From positions 310,001 through 374,000 of the forward strand of contig NZ_JACHJO010000005.1 of assembly GCF_014203695.1 (NCBI RefSeq): a DNA stretch of 64,000 nucleotides, read 5' to 3'. The position numbers were made by a program, and so were the translations under genes. Position 1 is the first letter of the stretch. Every line of letters begins with the position of its first letter. The notes below the pieces were generated by a model. The model was given only the letters and a program-made list of their open reading frames with translations, was not told the DNA's origin and made no database searches. The stretch comes from Nocardiopsis algeriensis (GTDB lineage: Bacteria > Actinomycetota > Actinomycetes > Streptosporangiales > Streptosporangiaceae). This document shows positions 34,634 through 43,443 of this stretch, piece by piece.

Positions 34634-34667
34634 ACCGGAACCTTAGCTCGCAGACGCGCGCCTTCCA

Positions 34668-34681
34668 GGGTCGATCGACCC
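34668..34681. promoter_or_regulatory. palindrome upstream of mod operon
   Basis: Perfect 14-bp palindrome GGGTCGATCGACCC, 35 bp before the regulator's ATG; candidate operator. Confidence 0.45.
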
Positions 34682-34751
34682 GCATCCGCGAGGTTTCTTT
34701 GAATTCTTCTCCGCATAAGCGAGAGCAGGAAGCAGTGGTGACAGGTGCAGG

Positions 34752-34916
34752 GGCCGGCACCCCGCGGGGGCGACCTTTGAGGGTGGTGGTGGGTGACGGG
34801 CACAGAGGCCGGCACCCCGCGGGGGCGACCTTTGAGGGTGGTGGTGGGTGACGGGCACAGAGGTCGGCGCCCCCGCGGGGGCGACCTTTGAGGGTGGTGG
34901 TGGGTGACGGGCGGGC
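34752..34916. repeat. three tandem 55-bp repeats
   Basis: Units begin at 34752, 34807 and 34862. Each has GGCCGGCAC-like start, a CCCGCGGGGG core able to form a hairpin, then GCGACCTTTGAGGG and TGGTGGTGGGTGAC. The third unit differs at a few bases; a partial unit (GTGGTGACAGGTGCAGG) precedes the first. They lie between the mod operon and the 3' end of the glycosidase-like gene. Confidence 0.9.
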
Positions 34917-36502
34917 TAGGCGTGAATATCGGCCACCTCGCCCACCGGCCCCTCGACGCGGTAGTCGTCCAGAGCGGTGACCGCGTACCCTGCGGTGTCC
35001 TCCCCCACCGCGGTGTCGGTCAGGGACGTCTGTCCCGTGACGCCCACCAGGTTCTCCTGGGTGAGCGCGGCGCACCGGGCCGAGGCATCGCCGCCGGCCG
35101 CCTCCAGGGTCTGGGCGGGCAGCCGGTAGACGGCGTAGAAGCGGGCGCCCTCGGTCTCCTCCCAGGAGACCTCCACCCGGTCGTCGCGTGCCTGGGCGGT
35201 CACGCCCGCAACGGCGGCGGTGCCGGGCTCCCGGTCCTCCCCGCCGGTGCTCCGCGGCAGGGCCGGGGTGTCGTAGTGGGTCCGGCGCAGGTGGTCGACC
35301 ACGTCCTGCTCCTGGCGCAGGTTCTTGACGGAGAAGTAGATGTCGCCGTCGACCTCCTCCAGCTCACCGGAGTAGTCGAGCTGGGTGCTCAGCGCGTCCT
35401 CGCCGGTCCATCCGTCCTCGCCCAGCCGATAGGCGCCCTGGCCGATGTACAGTTCCACGTCCGTGCCCTCGACCTCGCCGGCCCACCAGTCGGCCAGCTT
35501 CTCGTAGTCGGCGGTGGCGAAGCCGCGCTCCCAGTACAGCTGGGGGGCGACGTAGTCGATGCTCCCCTCCTGGATCCAGGTGCGGGTGTCGGCGTACTGG
35601 GCGTCGTAGGACTGGAGGCCCGAGGTGGGCGAGCCGGTGGGGTCGGTGGCGTCGTTGCGCCAAATGCCGAACGGGGAGACGCCGAAGCTCACCCAGGGCT
35701 TGGTCTCCTGTATCTGCCCGTGCACGTCGCGCATCAGCTGGTTGACGTTCTCGCGCCGCCAGTCGTCGCGGTCGTCGAAGCCGTCGCCGTGGGCCTTCCA
35801 GGAGGCGTCGTCGTCGAACTCCTCCCCGTCCTTGGGGTAGGGGTAGAAGAAGTCGTCGAAGTGCACGCCGTCGATGTCGTAGCGCTCGACCACGTCCGTG
35901 ATCACCCGGGTGACCCATGCCCGGACCTCGGGGTTTCCCGGGTCGACGTAGGCCTCGTCGCCGTAGTCGACCAGCCAGTCGGGGTTCTCGCGCACGGGGT
36001 GGTCCTCCGCGAGGTTCTCCACATCGGGGTCCTGGAAGCCGACCCGGTAGGGGTTGAACCAGGCGTGCAGCTCCAGGCCGCGCTCGTGGGCCCGGGCCAC
36101 CGCGTACTCCAGCGGGTCGTAGCCGGGGTCGCCGCCCTGCTCGCCGGTGAGGTAGCGGGCCCACGGCTCCAGGTCGGAGTCGTACACCGCGTCGGCGGTG
36201 GGACGCACGTGCAGGAACACCGCGTTGAGCCTCGCCGCGACCGCGTCGTCGAGGTAGGCGTCGAGCTCGTCCTTCTGCTCCTGGGCGCTCAGCCCGGGTG
36301 TGGAGGGCCAGTCGATGTTGCGGACGGTGGTGAGCCACGCTCCGCGCATCTGCTGCCCGCCGTCGTCGGCGCAGCGGACCGCACTCGCCTCTCCGCCCTC
36401 CGGGGTCCCCGCCGCGGAGCAGCCCGCGAGCAGGGCGGCGGAAGCCGCCGCCGCGACCGCCCGGCGCACCGTCCCCGTCGCGGTACGTGCCACTGGACCC
36501 AT
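34916..36502 (-). CDS. GH10-like (GHL10/DUF187) lipoprotein with C-terminal Fn3-like domain
   Basis: 528 residues. Signal peptide with lipobox LLAGC near 28, so anchored outside the cell. Residues about 50-360 have family signatures: MRGAWLTTVRNIDWPS, NAVFLHVRPTADAVY, LHAWFNPYR, DGVHFDDFFYPYP and VSFGVSPFGIWRN. The C-terminal 100 residues look like a fibronectin type III fold. Related proteins act on peptidoglycan or other glycans (YngK/UPF0748). ATG at 36502 is preceded by GGAGGAG. The 3' end runs into the 55-bp repeats. Confidence 0.85.
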   Translation of the reverse strand: MGPVARTATGTVRRAVAAAASAALLAGCSAAGTPEGGEASAVRCADDGGQQMRGAWLTTVRNIDWPSTPGLSAQEQKDELDAYLDDAVAARLNAVFLHVRPTADAVYDSDLEPWARYLTGEQGGDPGYDPLEYAVARAHERGLELHAWFNPYRVGFQDPDVENLAEDHPVRENPDWLVDYGDEAYVDPGNPEVRAWVTRVITDVVERYDIDGVHFDDFFYPYPKDGEEFDDDASWKAHGDGFDDRDDWRRENVNQLMRDVHGQIQETKPWVSFGVSPFGIWRNDATDPTGSPTSGLQSYDAQYADTRTWIQEGSIDYVAPQLYWERGFATADYEKLADWWAGEVEGTDVELYIGQGAYRLGEDGWTGEDALSTQLDYSGELEEVDGDIYFSVKNLRQEQDVVDHLRRTHYDTPALPRSTGGEDREPGTAAVAGVTAQARDDRVEVSWEETEGARFYAVYRLPAQTLEAAGGDASARCAALTQENLVGVTGQTSLTDTAVGEDTAGYAVTALDDYRVEGPVGEVADIHA

Positions 36503-36728
36503 GGGCGTCTCCTCCTGCGGTGATCGCGCGTGCCCTCCCCCAGGACACACCGCGAACCACATTAGACGACGATGTCAATTTTCGGACACGATTGCGCCAA
36601 CCTGTGGACAAGGTCGCGTTCGCCCCGTCCGCCACGTCTCCGCGACTCGGCAAGGTGCTGCTCCCCACCGTCCCGATCCGCCAGGAAACGGACATGGCAG
36701 CGTCAAGCCAGGCCTACACTCGTGTGAC

Positions 36729-38012
36729 GTGAACGCCGTCCTGCCTCCTCCCCAGCTCTTCGTCCGGACCGTCGCGCTGCGCACGCACTCCGGAAGCCTG
36801 GTACGCCGCCTGCCCGCAGGCGCCCCGCTGGCCTGGCTGACCGGGGACGACGGGATCGTGGGCTGGGGGCAGGCCGCGCGCCTGGACCTGTCCGGAGAAC
36901 CTCCGGGTACCGAGCCCACCGACACCACTCGCTTCACCGCGGCGGCCCGCTGGGTCGACGGTCTCGTGGAGAAGGCCGACGTGGCCGACGAGGTGGGCCT
37001 GCCCGGCACCGGGCTGGTCGCCTTCGGGACCTTCACCTTCGCACCCGACTCCAGCGGCTCGTCCGTGGTGGTACCGCGTGTGCTGCTCGGCCGCCGCGGA
37101 GACCGCACCTGGCTGACCACCGTCTCCGACGCATCCGGTGTCCACCCCGAGGAACTGCTCCACCCCGTGCCGCCTCTGCGCCCGGTCGGCCCGCTGTCGT
37201 GGCTGCCGGGCTCCCTGAGCGGCCCGGAATGGAAGGACGTCGTCGCCGGCACCGTGGCGCACATCCGCGCGGGGCATCTGGAGAAGGCGGTGCTGGCCCG
37301 CGACACCGTCGCCGACGCCGGTTCCCCCATCGACGTGCGCACGCTGCTGGAGAGGCTGCGCATGCGCTTCCCCAGCTGCTTCACCTTCTCGGTCGCCGGC
37401 ATGGTCGGCGCCACCCCGGAGCTGCTGCTGCGCCGCGAGGGTGACGAGTTCACCTCGCTGGTGCTGGCGGGGACCCGTCCCCGGGGCGCCACTCCTGAGG
37501 AGGACCGCCGCCTGGGCGAGGAGCTCATGTCCTCGGCCAAGGACGTGGAGGAGCACGGCCTGGCGGTCGACTCGCTGCGTGCCTCGATGGAGCCCTTCGC
37601 CGACGAGCTCTCCGTCCCTGCCTGGCCGCACCTGCTCCGCCTGGCCAACGTCCAGCACCTGGCCACCCGCGCGCATGCCCGCCTCGCCCCCGGGGTGTCC
37701 ACCCTGGAGGTGCTCGCGGCCCTGCACCCCACGGCCGCGGTGGGGGGCACGCCCACTCCCGAGGCCATGCGCCTGATCGCCGAGGTGGAGGGGATGGACC
37801 GCGGGGGCTACGCGGGTCCCGTCGGCTGGATGGACGGTGCGGGCAACGCCGAGTGGGGCATCGCCCTGCGCAGCGCCTTCGTCGACGGCGCCCGCGCCCG
37901 GCTGTTCGCGGGGTGCGGCATCGTCGCCGGTTCGGACCCCGAGTCCGAGCTCGCCGAGACCGAGTCCAAGTTCCGCGCGATGCGCGGGGCCCTCACCGAC
38001 GACGGCGCCTGA
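36729..38012 (+). CDS. menF: isochorismate synthase
   Basis: 427 residues, chorismate-binding fold. It converts chorismate to isochorismate at the entry of menaquinone synthesis. Signatures are GHLEKAVLARD, VGATPELLLRREGDEFTSLVLAGTRPRG, LHPTAAVGGTPTPEA and GYAGPVGWMD; the catalytic Lys lies in EKAVLA. The start GTG at 36729 is 8 bases after TACACT (36715-36720) and has no ribosome-binding site, so the message is probably leaderless. EntC-type siderophore synthesis is an alternative use, but the other men genes nearby favour MenF. Ends 6 bp from the convergent methyltransferase gene. Confidence 0.9.
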   Translation: MNAVLPPPQLFVRTVALRTHSGSLVRRLPAGAPLAWLTGDDGIVGWGQAARLDLSGEPPGTEPTDTTRFTAAARWVDGLVEKADVADEVGLPGTGLVAFGTFTFAPDSSGSSVVVPRVLLGRRGDRTWLTTVSDASGVHPEELLHPVPPLRPVGPLSWLPGSLSGPEWKDVVAGTVAHIRAGHLEKAVLARDTVADAGSPIDVRTLLERLRMRFPSCFTFSVAGMVGATPELLLRREGDEFTSLVLAGTRPRGATPEEDRRLGEELMSSAKDVEEHGLAVDSLRASMEPFADELSVPAWPHLLRLANVQHLATRAHARLAPGVSTLEVLAALHPTAAVGGTPTPEAMRLIAEVEGMDRGGYAGPVGWMDGAGNAEWGIALRSAFVDGARARLFAGCGIVAGSDPESELAETESKFRAMRGALTDDGA

Positions 38013-38018
38013 CCCGGG

Positions 38019-38807
38019 TCAGGGTTTGCGGGCCACACCGCAGTACTGGTCGACCTCCTCGATCTTCTCGTCCGCGCCCTCCTCGGGTCGCCACCGCGTG
38101 GCCGAGACCACACCGGGCTCCAGCAGTTCCAGGCCGTCGAAGAACCCGGCGATCTCCTCGGGCGTGCGCAGGTGGTAGGGCAGCGCCGCGGTCTCGTTCC
38201 AGCGGCGCGCCGCCTCGATCATCGGCTCGCTGGTGCTCGTGCCGTCGCACATGGCCAGGTGGCTGCCCGGGGGAAGTGCCTCGACGTAGGCGCGGACGAT
38301 GGCGTAGGCCTCCTGGGTGTCGGCGGTGTGGCCCATGGTGCCCAGGACGGTCAGACCGATCGGCTGGTCGAAGTCCAGGTACTCGCGTGCCTGTGCCAGA
38401 ACCTTCTCGGGCTCGCGCAGATCGGCGTCGACGTAGTGGACATCTCCCGCGCCGCCTCCGGTCAGCAGGGCGCGCGCGTGCGCCAGCACCATGGGGTCGT
38501 TGTCGACGTAGACCACGCGGGCGTCGGGGGCCACCGCCTGGGCGACCTCGTGGGTGTTGTTGTGGCTGGGAAGTCCGGTGCCGATGTCGAGGAACTGGCG
38601 GATGCCGGCCTCGCGGGCCAGGTGGGTGACCGCCCGTATCAGGAACTCCCGGTCGGCACGCGCGGCGGCGACCATCTCGGGGTAGGCGGCCAGGACGTAG
38701 TCGCCGACCTCGCGGTCCGCGGGATAGTTGTCCTTGCCTCCCTGCCAGTAGTTCCACACCCGCGCCGAGTGCGCGACGGTGGTGTCGATCAGGGGGTGGT
38801 CCGACAT
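38019..38807 (-). CDS. SAM-dependent methyltransferase, DUF574 family
   Basis: 262 residues. Second copy of the family seen at 4287-5081, with the same anchors: WNYWQGGKDNYP (19-29), FLDIGTG loop with HNNTHEVAQ, VVYVDNDPMVLAHARALL, LELLEPGVVS and the VARKP end. The middle of the protein differs more. ATG at 38807 follows AAGAGG. Convergent with menF; no specific methyl acceptor is known. Confidence 0.87.
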   Translation of the reverse strand: MSDHPLIDTTVAHSARVWNYWQGGKDNYPADREVGDYVLAAYPEMVAAARADREFLIRAVTHLAREAGIRQFLDIGTGLPSHNNTHEVAQAVAPDARVVYVDNDPMVLAHARALLTGGGAGDVHYVDADLREPEKVLAQAREYLDFDQPIGLTVLGTMGHTADTQEAYAIVRAYVEALPPGSHLAMCDGTSTSEPMIEAARRWNETAALPYHLRTPEEIAGFFDGLELLEPGVVSATRWRPEEGADEKIEEVDQYCGVARKP

Positions 38808-39068
38808 TCATACCTCTTGATGGCTGGGGTGAGAAACATCCGCATTCTCCCCCCTCTGCACAGAAGGCCGCAAACATCGCAGGTCCCCCGGCGGATACCC
38901 CGCGGCACTCCTGCTCCGCCCCTCCGCCGGGGAGAGGCCGGCGCGTGGCACGGTGCGGCCACCGTCCTGGCCCACACGTCGGCCCCGTCCGCGCTCCCGG
39001 CCCCGTCGGCCTGCGCGACCCGCGGGCGCGCCGGGGCAGCCGAGCACCGCGGCCGCCCCGGCCCCGGG
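38808..39068. other. spacer upstream of methyltransferase gene
   Basis: No gene supported. Very GC-rich; the open frames here are low-complexity shadows. It presumably carries the methyltransferase promoter, but I see no clear hexamers. Confidence 0.4.
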
Positions 39069-39109
39069 GTGTGCCTGCTCCGCCGGCGGCGCCGGCGGAG
39101 CAGGCACAC
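39069..39109 (-). terminator. very strong hairpin downstream of phoX
   Basis: Perfect 19-bp stem with a 3-nt GGC loop, about 108 bp past the phoX stop. No U-tract. Confidence 0.65.
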
Positions 39110-39216
39110 GGGCGCGGTCGGAGGTGGCTCCTCCCGGAGACCGGTGACCTCCGATCCGACGCCGTGCGCTTCCGCACCGGGTGCGGATACGGGGCCGGGG
39201 TCGGCCGTTCGCCGCG

Positions 39217-41238
39217 CTACCGGCCGATGTCAGCGCCGCCCTTGTGCCAGATGCACACCACGGACGGGCGCGGGAGGTCTCCGTCGGGCCAGCGGCTGGT
39301 GGGCGATTCGAAGGTGCCGTCCTCACCGGGGTGCTGCGGCGCGAGGAACACCGTCTTGTTGTCCTGGCTGATGAGCGGACCGCACGCCTCGGCTTCCACC
39401 GGGACCGTGGCGAAGGTCCTGAGTTCACCGCGGAAGCGGCCCTCGACCGGCATCACGTGCAGGCCGTCGTTGCTCCCGAGCGTTCCGGGCTGGCCGTCGG
39501 TGGAGATCCACAGGTTGCCGTCCCTGTCGAAGGTCAGGTTGTCGGGTGAGGAGATCGGCATGACCTTGGACTTGTCGAAGCCCGCGTAGTAGGTGCTGTC
39601 GTCCTCGGGGTCGCCGCACACCAGAGGGACGCTCCACGTGAAGGCGGTGGCTGCGGCGTCCCCGCCGTTCTCGGAGATCTCGAGGACGTGGCCGTACTTG
39701 TTGGGTCCGCGGGGGTTGGGCTCGTCGGCCTGGCCGGGCTCGCGGGCGCTGTTGTTGGTCAGGGCCACGTAGACCTTGCCCGTGACGGGGCTGGGCTCCA
39801 CGTCCTCAGGTCGGTCCATCTTGGTGGCCCCGGCCCTGTCGGCGGCCAGGCGGGTGTGGACGAGCACCTCGGCGACGCCGAAGCCCTCCACGAAGCTCTC
39901 GGTGTCACTGGTGAGCGGGATCCACTCACCCGTCCCGTCGAACTCGCCGTCGGCGGGCAGGGCCCCGCCCCCGTCGATCTCCCCGGCGGGGCTGTTGCCG
40001 ATCAGGCGGGCCACGTAGAGGGTCCCGGTGTCGAGCAGGGTGAGGTTGTGGCGGCGCGAGCCCTCCCGGTACCTGTCCCGGCTGACGAACTTGTAGAGGT
40101 AGTCGAAGCGCTCGTCGTCGCCCATGTAGGCGACGACGCGGCCGTCCTCGGCGAGGCGGACGTTGGCGCCCTCGTGCTTGAAGCGGCCCAGCATCGTGCG
40201 CTTGGCCGGCACCGACCCGGGGTCCAGGGGGTCGATCTCGACGATGTAGCCGAAGCGGTGGGCCTCGTTGGGGTGCTTGGAGAGGTCGAAGCGCTCGTCG
40301 ACGCGCTCCCACTGTCGGCCCGACGCTCCTCCGGCCAGGCCGTACCGGGCGTTCTCGGCGGTGCCGGGCGCGTGGCCGAAGTACTGGTTGAAGTTCTCCT
40401 CCCCCGTGAGGAAGGTGCCCCACGGGGTGGTGCCGCCCGAGCAGTTGTTGAGCATGCCGCGGACCTCGGTGCCCGCGGGGTCCTCCGCCGTCCTGAGCAG
40501 CGCGTCCCCGGCGGCCGGACCGGTCAGGCGCATGCGGGTGTCGGTCGTGATGCGGCGGTTGTGGCTGCGCGGCCCCTCGGTGACCAGGCGCCATCGGCCG
40601 CTGCGGCCCACCCGCTCGATCTCCACCAGCGAGCCGCCGTGGGCGGCCATCGCGATCCTGATCTGTTCCTCGGTCGCCGCGGCCCCGCCGCCGTATCCCG
40701 CGAACATGAGGTTCTCATTGGTGTACTCGTGGTTGACCCACAGCAGTCCGCGGTTGTCGTCGAGCTGGTACAGGCCCACGTAGTCGCAGTTGTAGCCGAA
40801 CTGGCGGGACTGGGCCCAGGCGGTCTGGTGGTGGACGTCGAATTCGGGGGCGTCGGGCAGGACCGGATCCCCCCAGCGCACGATGACGTGTTGCTCGTAG
40901 TTCTCCGGGACGGTGACCCGGTCGTCGCTGTTGGGCAGGACACTGCGGAAGGTGGGCCGGGGGGAGGGCTTGGGCCGTCCCGGGCCGCGGTCCGCCCGCC
41001 CCGCGGCGGCAGGGGCGGCCAGGCCCAGGATCCCGGCGCCGACCGCGCCGGCCAGGAGGGCGCTCCGGCGGGAGAGGGAGCGGCTGAGGACGTCTCCGAA
41101 GTAGGGGTTGTCGCTGGTGTTGGGCGCCGGGTGGAAACACGCGTCTCCACAGCGCAGCTCGCACGTCCTTCGGGACCGGCCGCCTCCGACCTGGCCGAGC
41201 AGCGGCAGCGGACGGCGGCGGGGCGCGGGTTCGGGCAC
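39217..41238 (-). CDS. phoX: PhoX-family alkaline phosphatase
   Basis: 673 residues. An N-terminal leader of about 45 residues precedes a twin-arginine signal SLSRRSALLAGAVGAG (about 53-68), so it is exported folded through Tat. The catalytic domain follows, with GLLWVNHEYTNENL, LNNCSGGTTPWGTFLTGEENF, GWERV-like stretches, AHRFGYIVEIDP and RPEDVEPSPVTGKVYVALTNN, all PhoX signatures. It is a calcium/iron enzyme releasing phosphate from organic phosphomonoesters. GTG at 41238 after GAGGAGAAG. The PHO box upstream implies PhoR-PhoP control under phosphate limitation. Confidence 0.92.
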   Translation of the reverse strand: MPEPAPRRRPLPLLGQVGGGRSRRTCELRCGDACFHPAPNTSDNPYFGDVLSRSLSRRSALLAGAVGAGILGLAAPAAAGRADRGPGRPKPSPRPTFRSVLPNSDDRVTVPENYEQHVIVRWGDPVLPDAPEFDVHHQTAWAQSRQFGYNCDYVGLYQLDDNRGLLWVNHEYTNENLMFAGYGGGAAATEEQIRIAMAAHGGSLVEIERVGRSGRWRLVTEGPRSHNRRITTDTRMRLTGPAAGDALLRTAEDPAGTEVRGMLNNCSGGTTPWGTFLTGEENFNQYFGHAPGTAENARYGLAGGASGRQWERVDERFDLSKHPNEAHRFGYIVEIDPLDPGSVPAKRTMLGRFKHEGANVRLAEDGRVVAYMGDDERFDYLYKFVSRDRYREGSRRHNLTLLDTGTLYVARLIGNSPAGEIDGGGALPADGEFDGTGEWIPLTSDTESFVEGFGVAEVLVHTRLAADRAGATKMDRPEDVEPSPVTGKVYVALTNNSAREPGQADEPNPRGPNKYGHVLEISENGGDAAATAFTWSVPLVCGDPEDDSTYYAGFDKSKVMPISSPDNLTFDRDGNLWISTDGQPGTLGSNDGLHVMPVEGRFRGELRTFATVPVEAEACGPLISQDNKTVFLAPQHPGEDGTFESPTSRWPDGDLPRPSVVCIWHKGGADIGR

Positions 41239-41371
41239 ACCTTCTCCTCACGGATCGGAAAAGCGCTCCCGCACGCCCCGCCCGGGGTTCAGACGTGGCA
41301 GGGGCCGTGCGGGGCGTCCGGCGGGCGGAGTCGCCACCGGCCGGACTCGACCTTGGCCGAGGTTCCACACG

Positions 41372-41393
41372 CCCGGGTGAAACCCCGGTGAAC
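41372..41393 (-). promoter_or_regulatory. PHO box (PhoP operator)
   Basis: Two adjacent 11-bp direct repeats on the minus strand, GTTCACCGGGG (41393-41383) and TTTCACCCGGG (41382-41372), fit the Streptomyces PhoP consensus. A third, degenerate unit may follow (41371-41361). Confidence 0.75.
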
Positions 41394-41533
41394 GCCCCCG
41401 CAAGATGCCGGTACATCCTCGATCGACACCCACGGCGACATCATGGACGCACAGCGTAGTCTATCGGCATCATGGCGCCCCGGACAGCCCGAATCCGGGT
41501 TCCGGCCCCGGGGAACCGCCCGGGGTCCGCACG

Positions 41534-43246
41534 TCACAGGGCGCGGAGGGCGGTGTCGACCGACTCCTGGAGACGGCGGCGCAGCACGGCGCTGTCGGCG
41601 CGCCGGGTGCGCACCTCGATCAGGCGCAGACCCTCTCCGAGCAGGGCCTTGGGCAGGTCGTCGGCCCACTCCAGCTGGACGCAGGGCACATCGGCCATGG
41701 CCGCCACCCGGTCCATGGTGACGCCGTGCGGGGTGCCGAAGACGCGCTCGAAGTCGGGGTGTCCGGCCTGTTCCAGTCCGGAGAAGATACCGCCGCCGTC
41801 GTTGTTGACCACCACGACCGCCAGATCGGGGCGCGGCTCTCCCGGCCCGATGACCAGGCCGTTCTGGTCGTGGAGCACGGCCAGGTCGCCCAGCAGCGCG
41901 TAGGCGGGGGCGGTCCCGTCCTCCCGCTGGTGCGCCAGGGCGGCCCCGATCGCGGTGGAGACGGTGCCGTCGATCCCGCTCACGCCGCGGTTGCCGACCA
42001 ACCGCAGACCGCATCTGGAACGCATGGTGGCGTCCAGGTCGCGGATGGGCATGCTCGATCCGGCGAAGAGCAGCGACCCCGAGGGCAGGTGGGCGGCCAG
42101 GTCGCGGGCCAGGCGCGGCTCGCTGAGCACACCGTCCTCGTCCAGCACGGAGTCCAGGGCGATCCGGGCGGCCTCCTCCGCGATCGTCCAGCGCGCGCTC
42201 CAGGCGGTGCGCTCGGGAGCGTCGAAGGACAGCCCCTCGGGGGGTGCCACGGCGGCCACCACGTCGGTGGCGGTACGGGCGGGGTCGGGGAAACCGTTGC
42301 CCAGCGCGGCGGACGGGTCGCCGACGGAGGAGGCGCCCACCACCACGTGTCTCCGGGCCCTCCGGAGGAACGCCGTGACCTGCCGCGACAGGTTGGGGCG
42401 GCCGACACTGACCACCAGTTCGGGGTCCGGGCCCTGCGTGAAGGCGGGCGAGGCGAGCAGCTGCCGGTAGGTGGACAGCGCGCCGCCGCGGCGGGCGTTG
42501 GAGGTGGGCTCGGCCAGCAGCGGCCAGCCGGTGAGCTCGGACAGGGTCAGGAAGGGCACCGGGTCGTAGTCCCCGTCGCCGCACACGATCACGCCGCGCT
42601 CGACCTGCGGAAGCGTGTAGGGGGCCGGTTCTCCCTGCGCCCCGGGGCGGGAGATCCAGGGGCTGCCCTCCGCGCGTCCCTCCAGTCCCTCGGGCCACAC
42701 AGTGCCGGGGCCGTCGGGCGTGAGCGGGTCTCGGAAGGCCACGTTGAGGTGGACCGGTCCGGGTCGGCCCCCCACCGCGCTGCCGAAGGCCCGGCAGGCC
42801 AGCGAGCGCCAGTAGGCGTTCATGCCCGGCACCGGGTCGGGTGTGCCGACCTCGGCGAACATGCGTACGGCGCCGCCGTAGATCCCCATCTGGTCCACGC
42901 TCTGGTTGGCGCCGGTGCCGCGCAGCTCCGGGGGGCGGTCGGCGGTGAGCAGCAGCAGCGGCACCCCGCTCTCGTCGGCCTCCAGCACGGCCGGGTGGAA
43001 GTTGGCGGCAGCGGTCCCGGAGGTGCACACCACGGCCACGGGGCGGCGCGACCCCCGGGCCAGCCCGAGCGCCAGGAAGGAGGCGGAGCGCTCGTCGACG
43101 CGTACGTGCACCCGGATCGCGGGATGTGCGACCAGGGCGAGTGCCAGCGGCGTCGATCGCGACCCCGGCGCGACGACGGCCTCGGTCAGGCCGCAGCGGG
43201 CCAGTTCATCGACGAGGACCCGCGCCAGGGCGGTAGACGGATTCAT
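41534..43246 (-). CDS. menD: 2-succinyl-5-enolpyruvyl-6-hydroxy-3-cyclohexene-1-carboxylate synthase
   Basis: 570 residues; thiamine-diphosphate enzyme joining isochorismate and 2-oxoglutarate. N-terminal PGSRSTPLALAL and VDERSASFLALGLARGSRRPVAVVCTSGTAAANF contain the catalytic Glu-type region. The ThDP motif runs GDLAVLHDQNGL to NNDGGGIF. ATG at 43246; a GTG six bases upstream is possible. It lies 197 bp after menC on the same strand, so it may have its own promoter (TACATA near 43270). Confidence 0.95.
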   Translation of the reverse strand: MNPSTALARVLVDELARCGLTEAVVAPGSRSTPLALALVAHPAIRVHVRVDERSASFLALGLARGSRRPVAVVCTSGTAAANFHPAVLEADESGVPLLLLTADRPPELRGTGANQSVDQMGIYGGAVRMFAEVGTPDPVPGMNAYWRSLACRAFGSAVGGRPGPVHLNVAFRDPLTPDGPGTVWPEGLEGRAEGSPWISRPGAQGEPAPYTLPQVERGVIVCGDGDYDPVPFLTLSELTGWPLLAEPTSNARRGGALSTYRQLLASPAFTQGPDPELVVSVGRPNLSRQVTAFLRRARRHVVVGASSVGDPSAALGNGFPDPARTATDVVAAVAPPEGLSFDAPERTAWSARWTIAEEAARIALDSVLDEDGVLSEPRLARDLAAHLPSGSLLFAGSSMPIRDLDATMRSRCGLRLVGNRGVSGIDGTVSTAIGAALAHQREDGTAPAYALLGDLAVLHDQNGLVIGPGEPRPDLAVVVVNNDGGGIFSGLEQAGHPDFERVFGTPHGVTMDRVAAMADVPCVQLEWADDLPKALLGEGLRLIEVRTRRADSAVLRRRLQESVDTALRAL

Positions 43247-43443
43247 CCACAACGCTTTCGTTCGTCAAGGTATGTACCAAGTATCACCGCAGGACTCGAC
43301 TGGCGCACACGCCCCCCGGTGATACCGAAGGGGCAGATGTGGCCGTGCGAACCGCATCCTTCCAGTGAACCCCGTTCGGGTGGAAACGGCGAACAGAGGG
43401 CGCTGTGATCCGTGTCCCGGCCCGCTCCGGCGGCGGGCCGCTC

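Noticed and set aside
34752..34916. CRISPR array
   Set aside because: Repeat units are directly adjacent with no unique spacers, and no cas genes are present.
36300..36728. N-terminal extension of menF
   Set aside because: The extra 143 codons run antisense to the lipoprotein signal peptide and lack isochorismate-synthase sequence; the leaderless GTG fits better.
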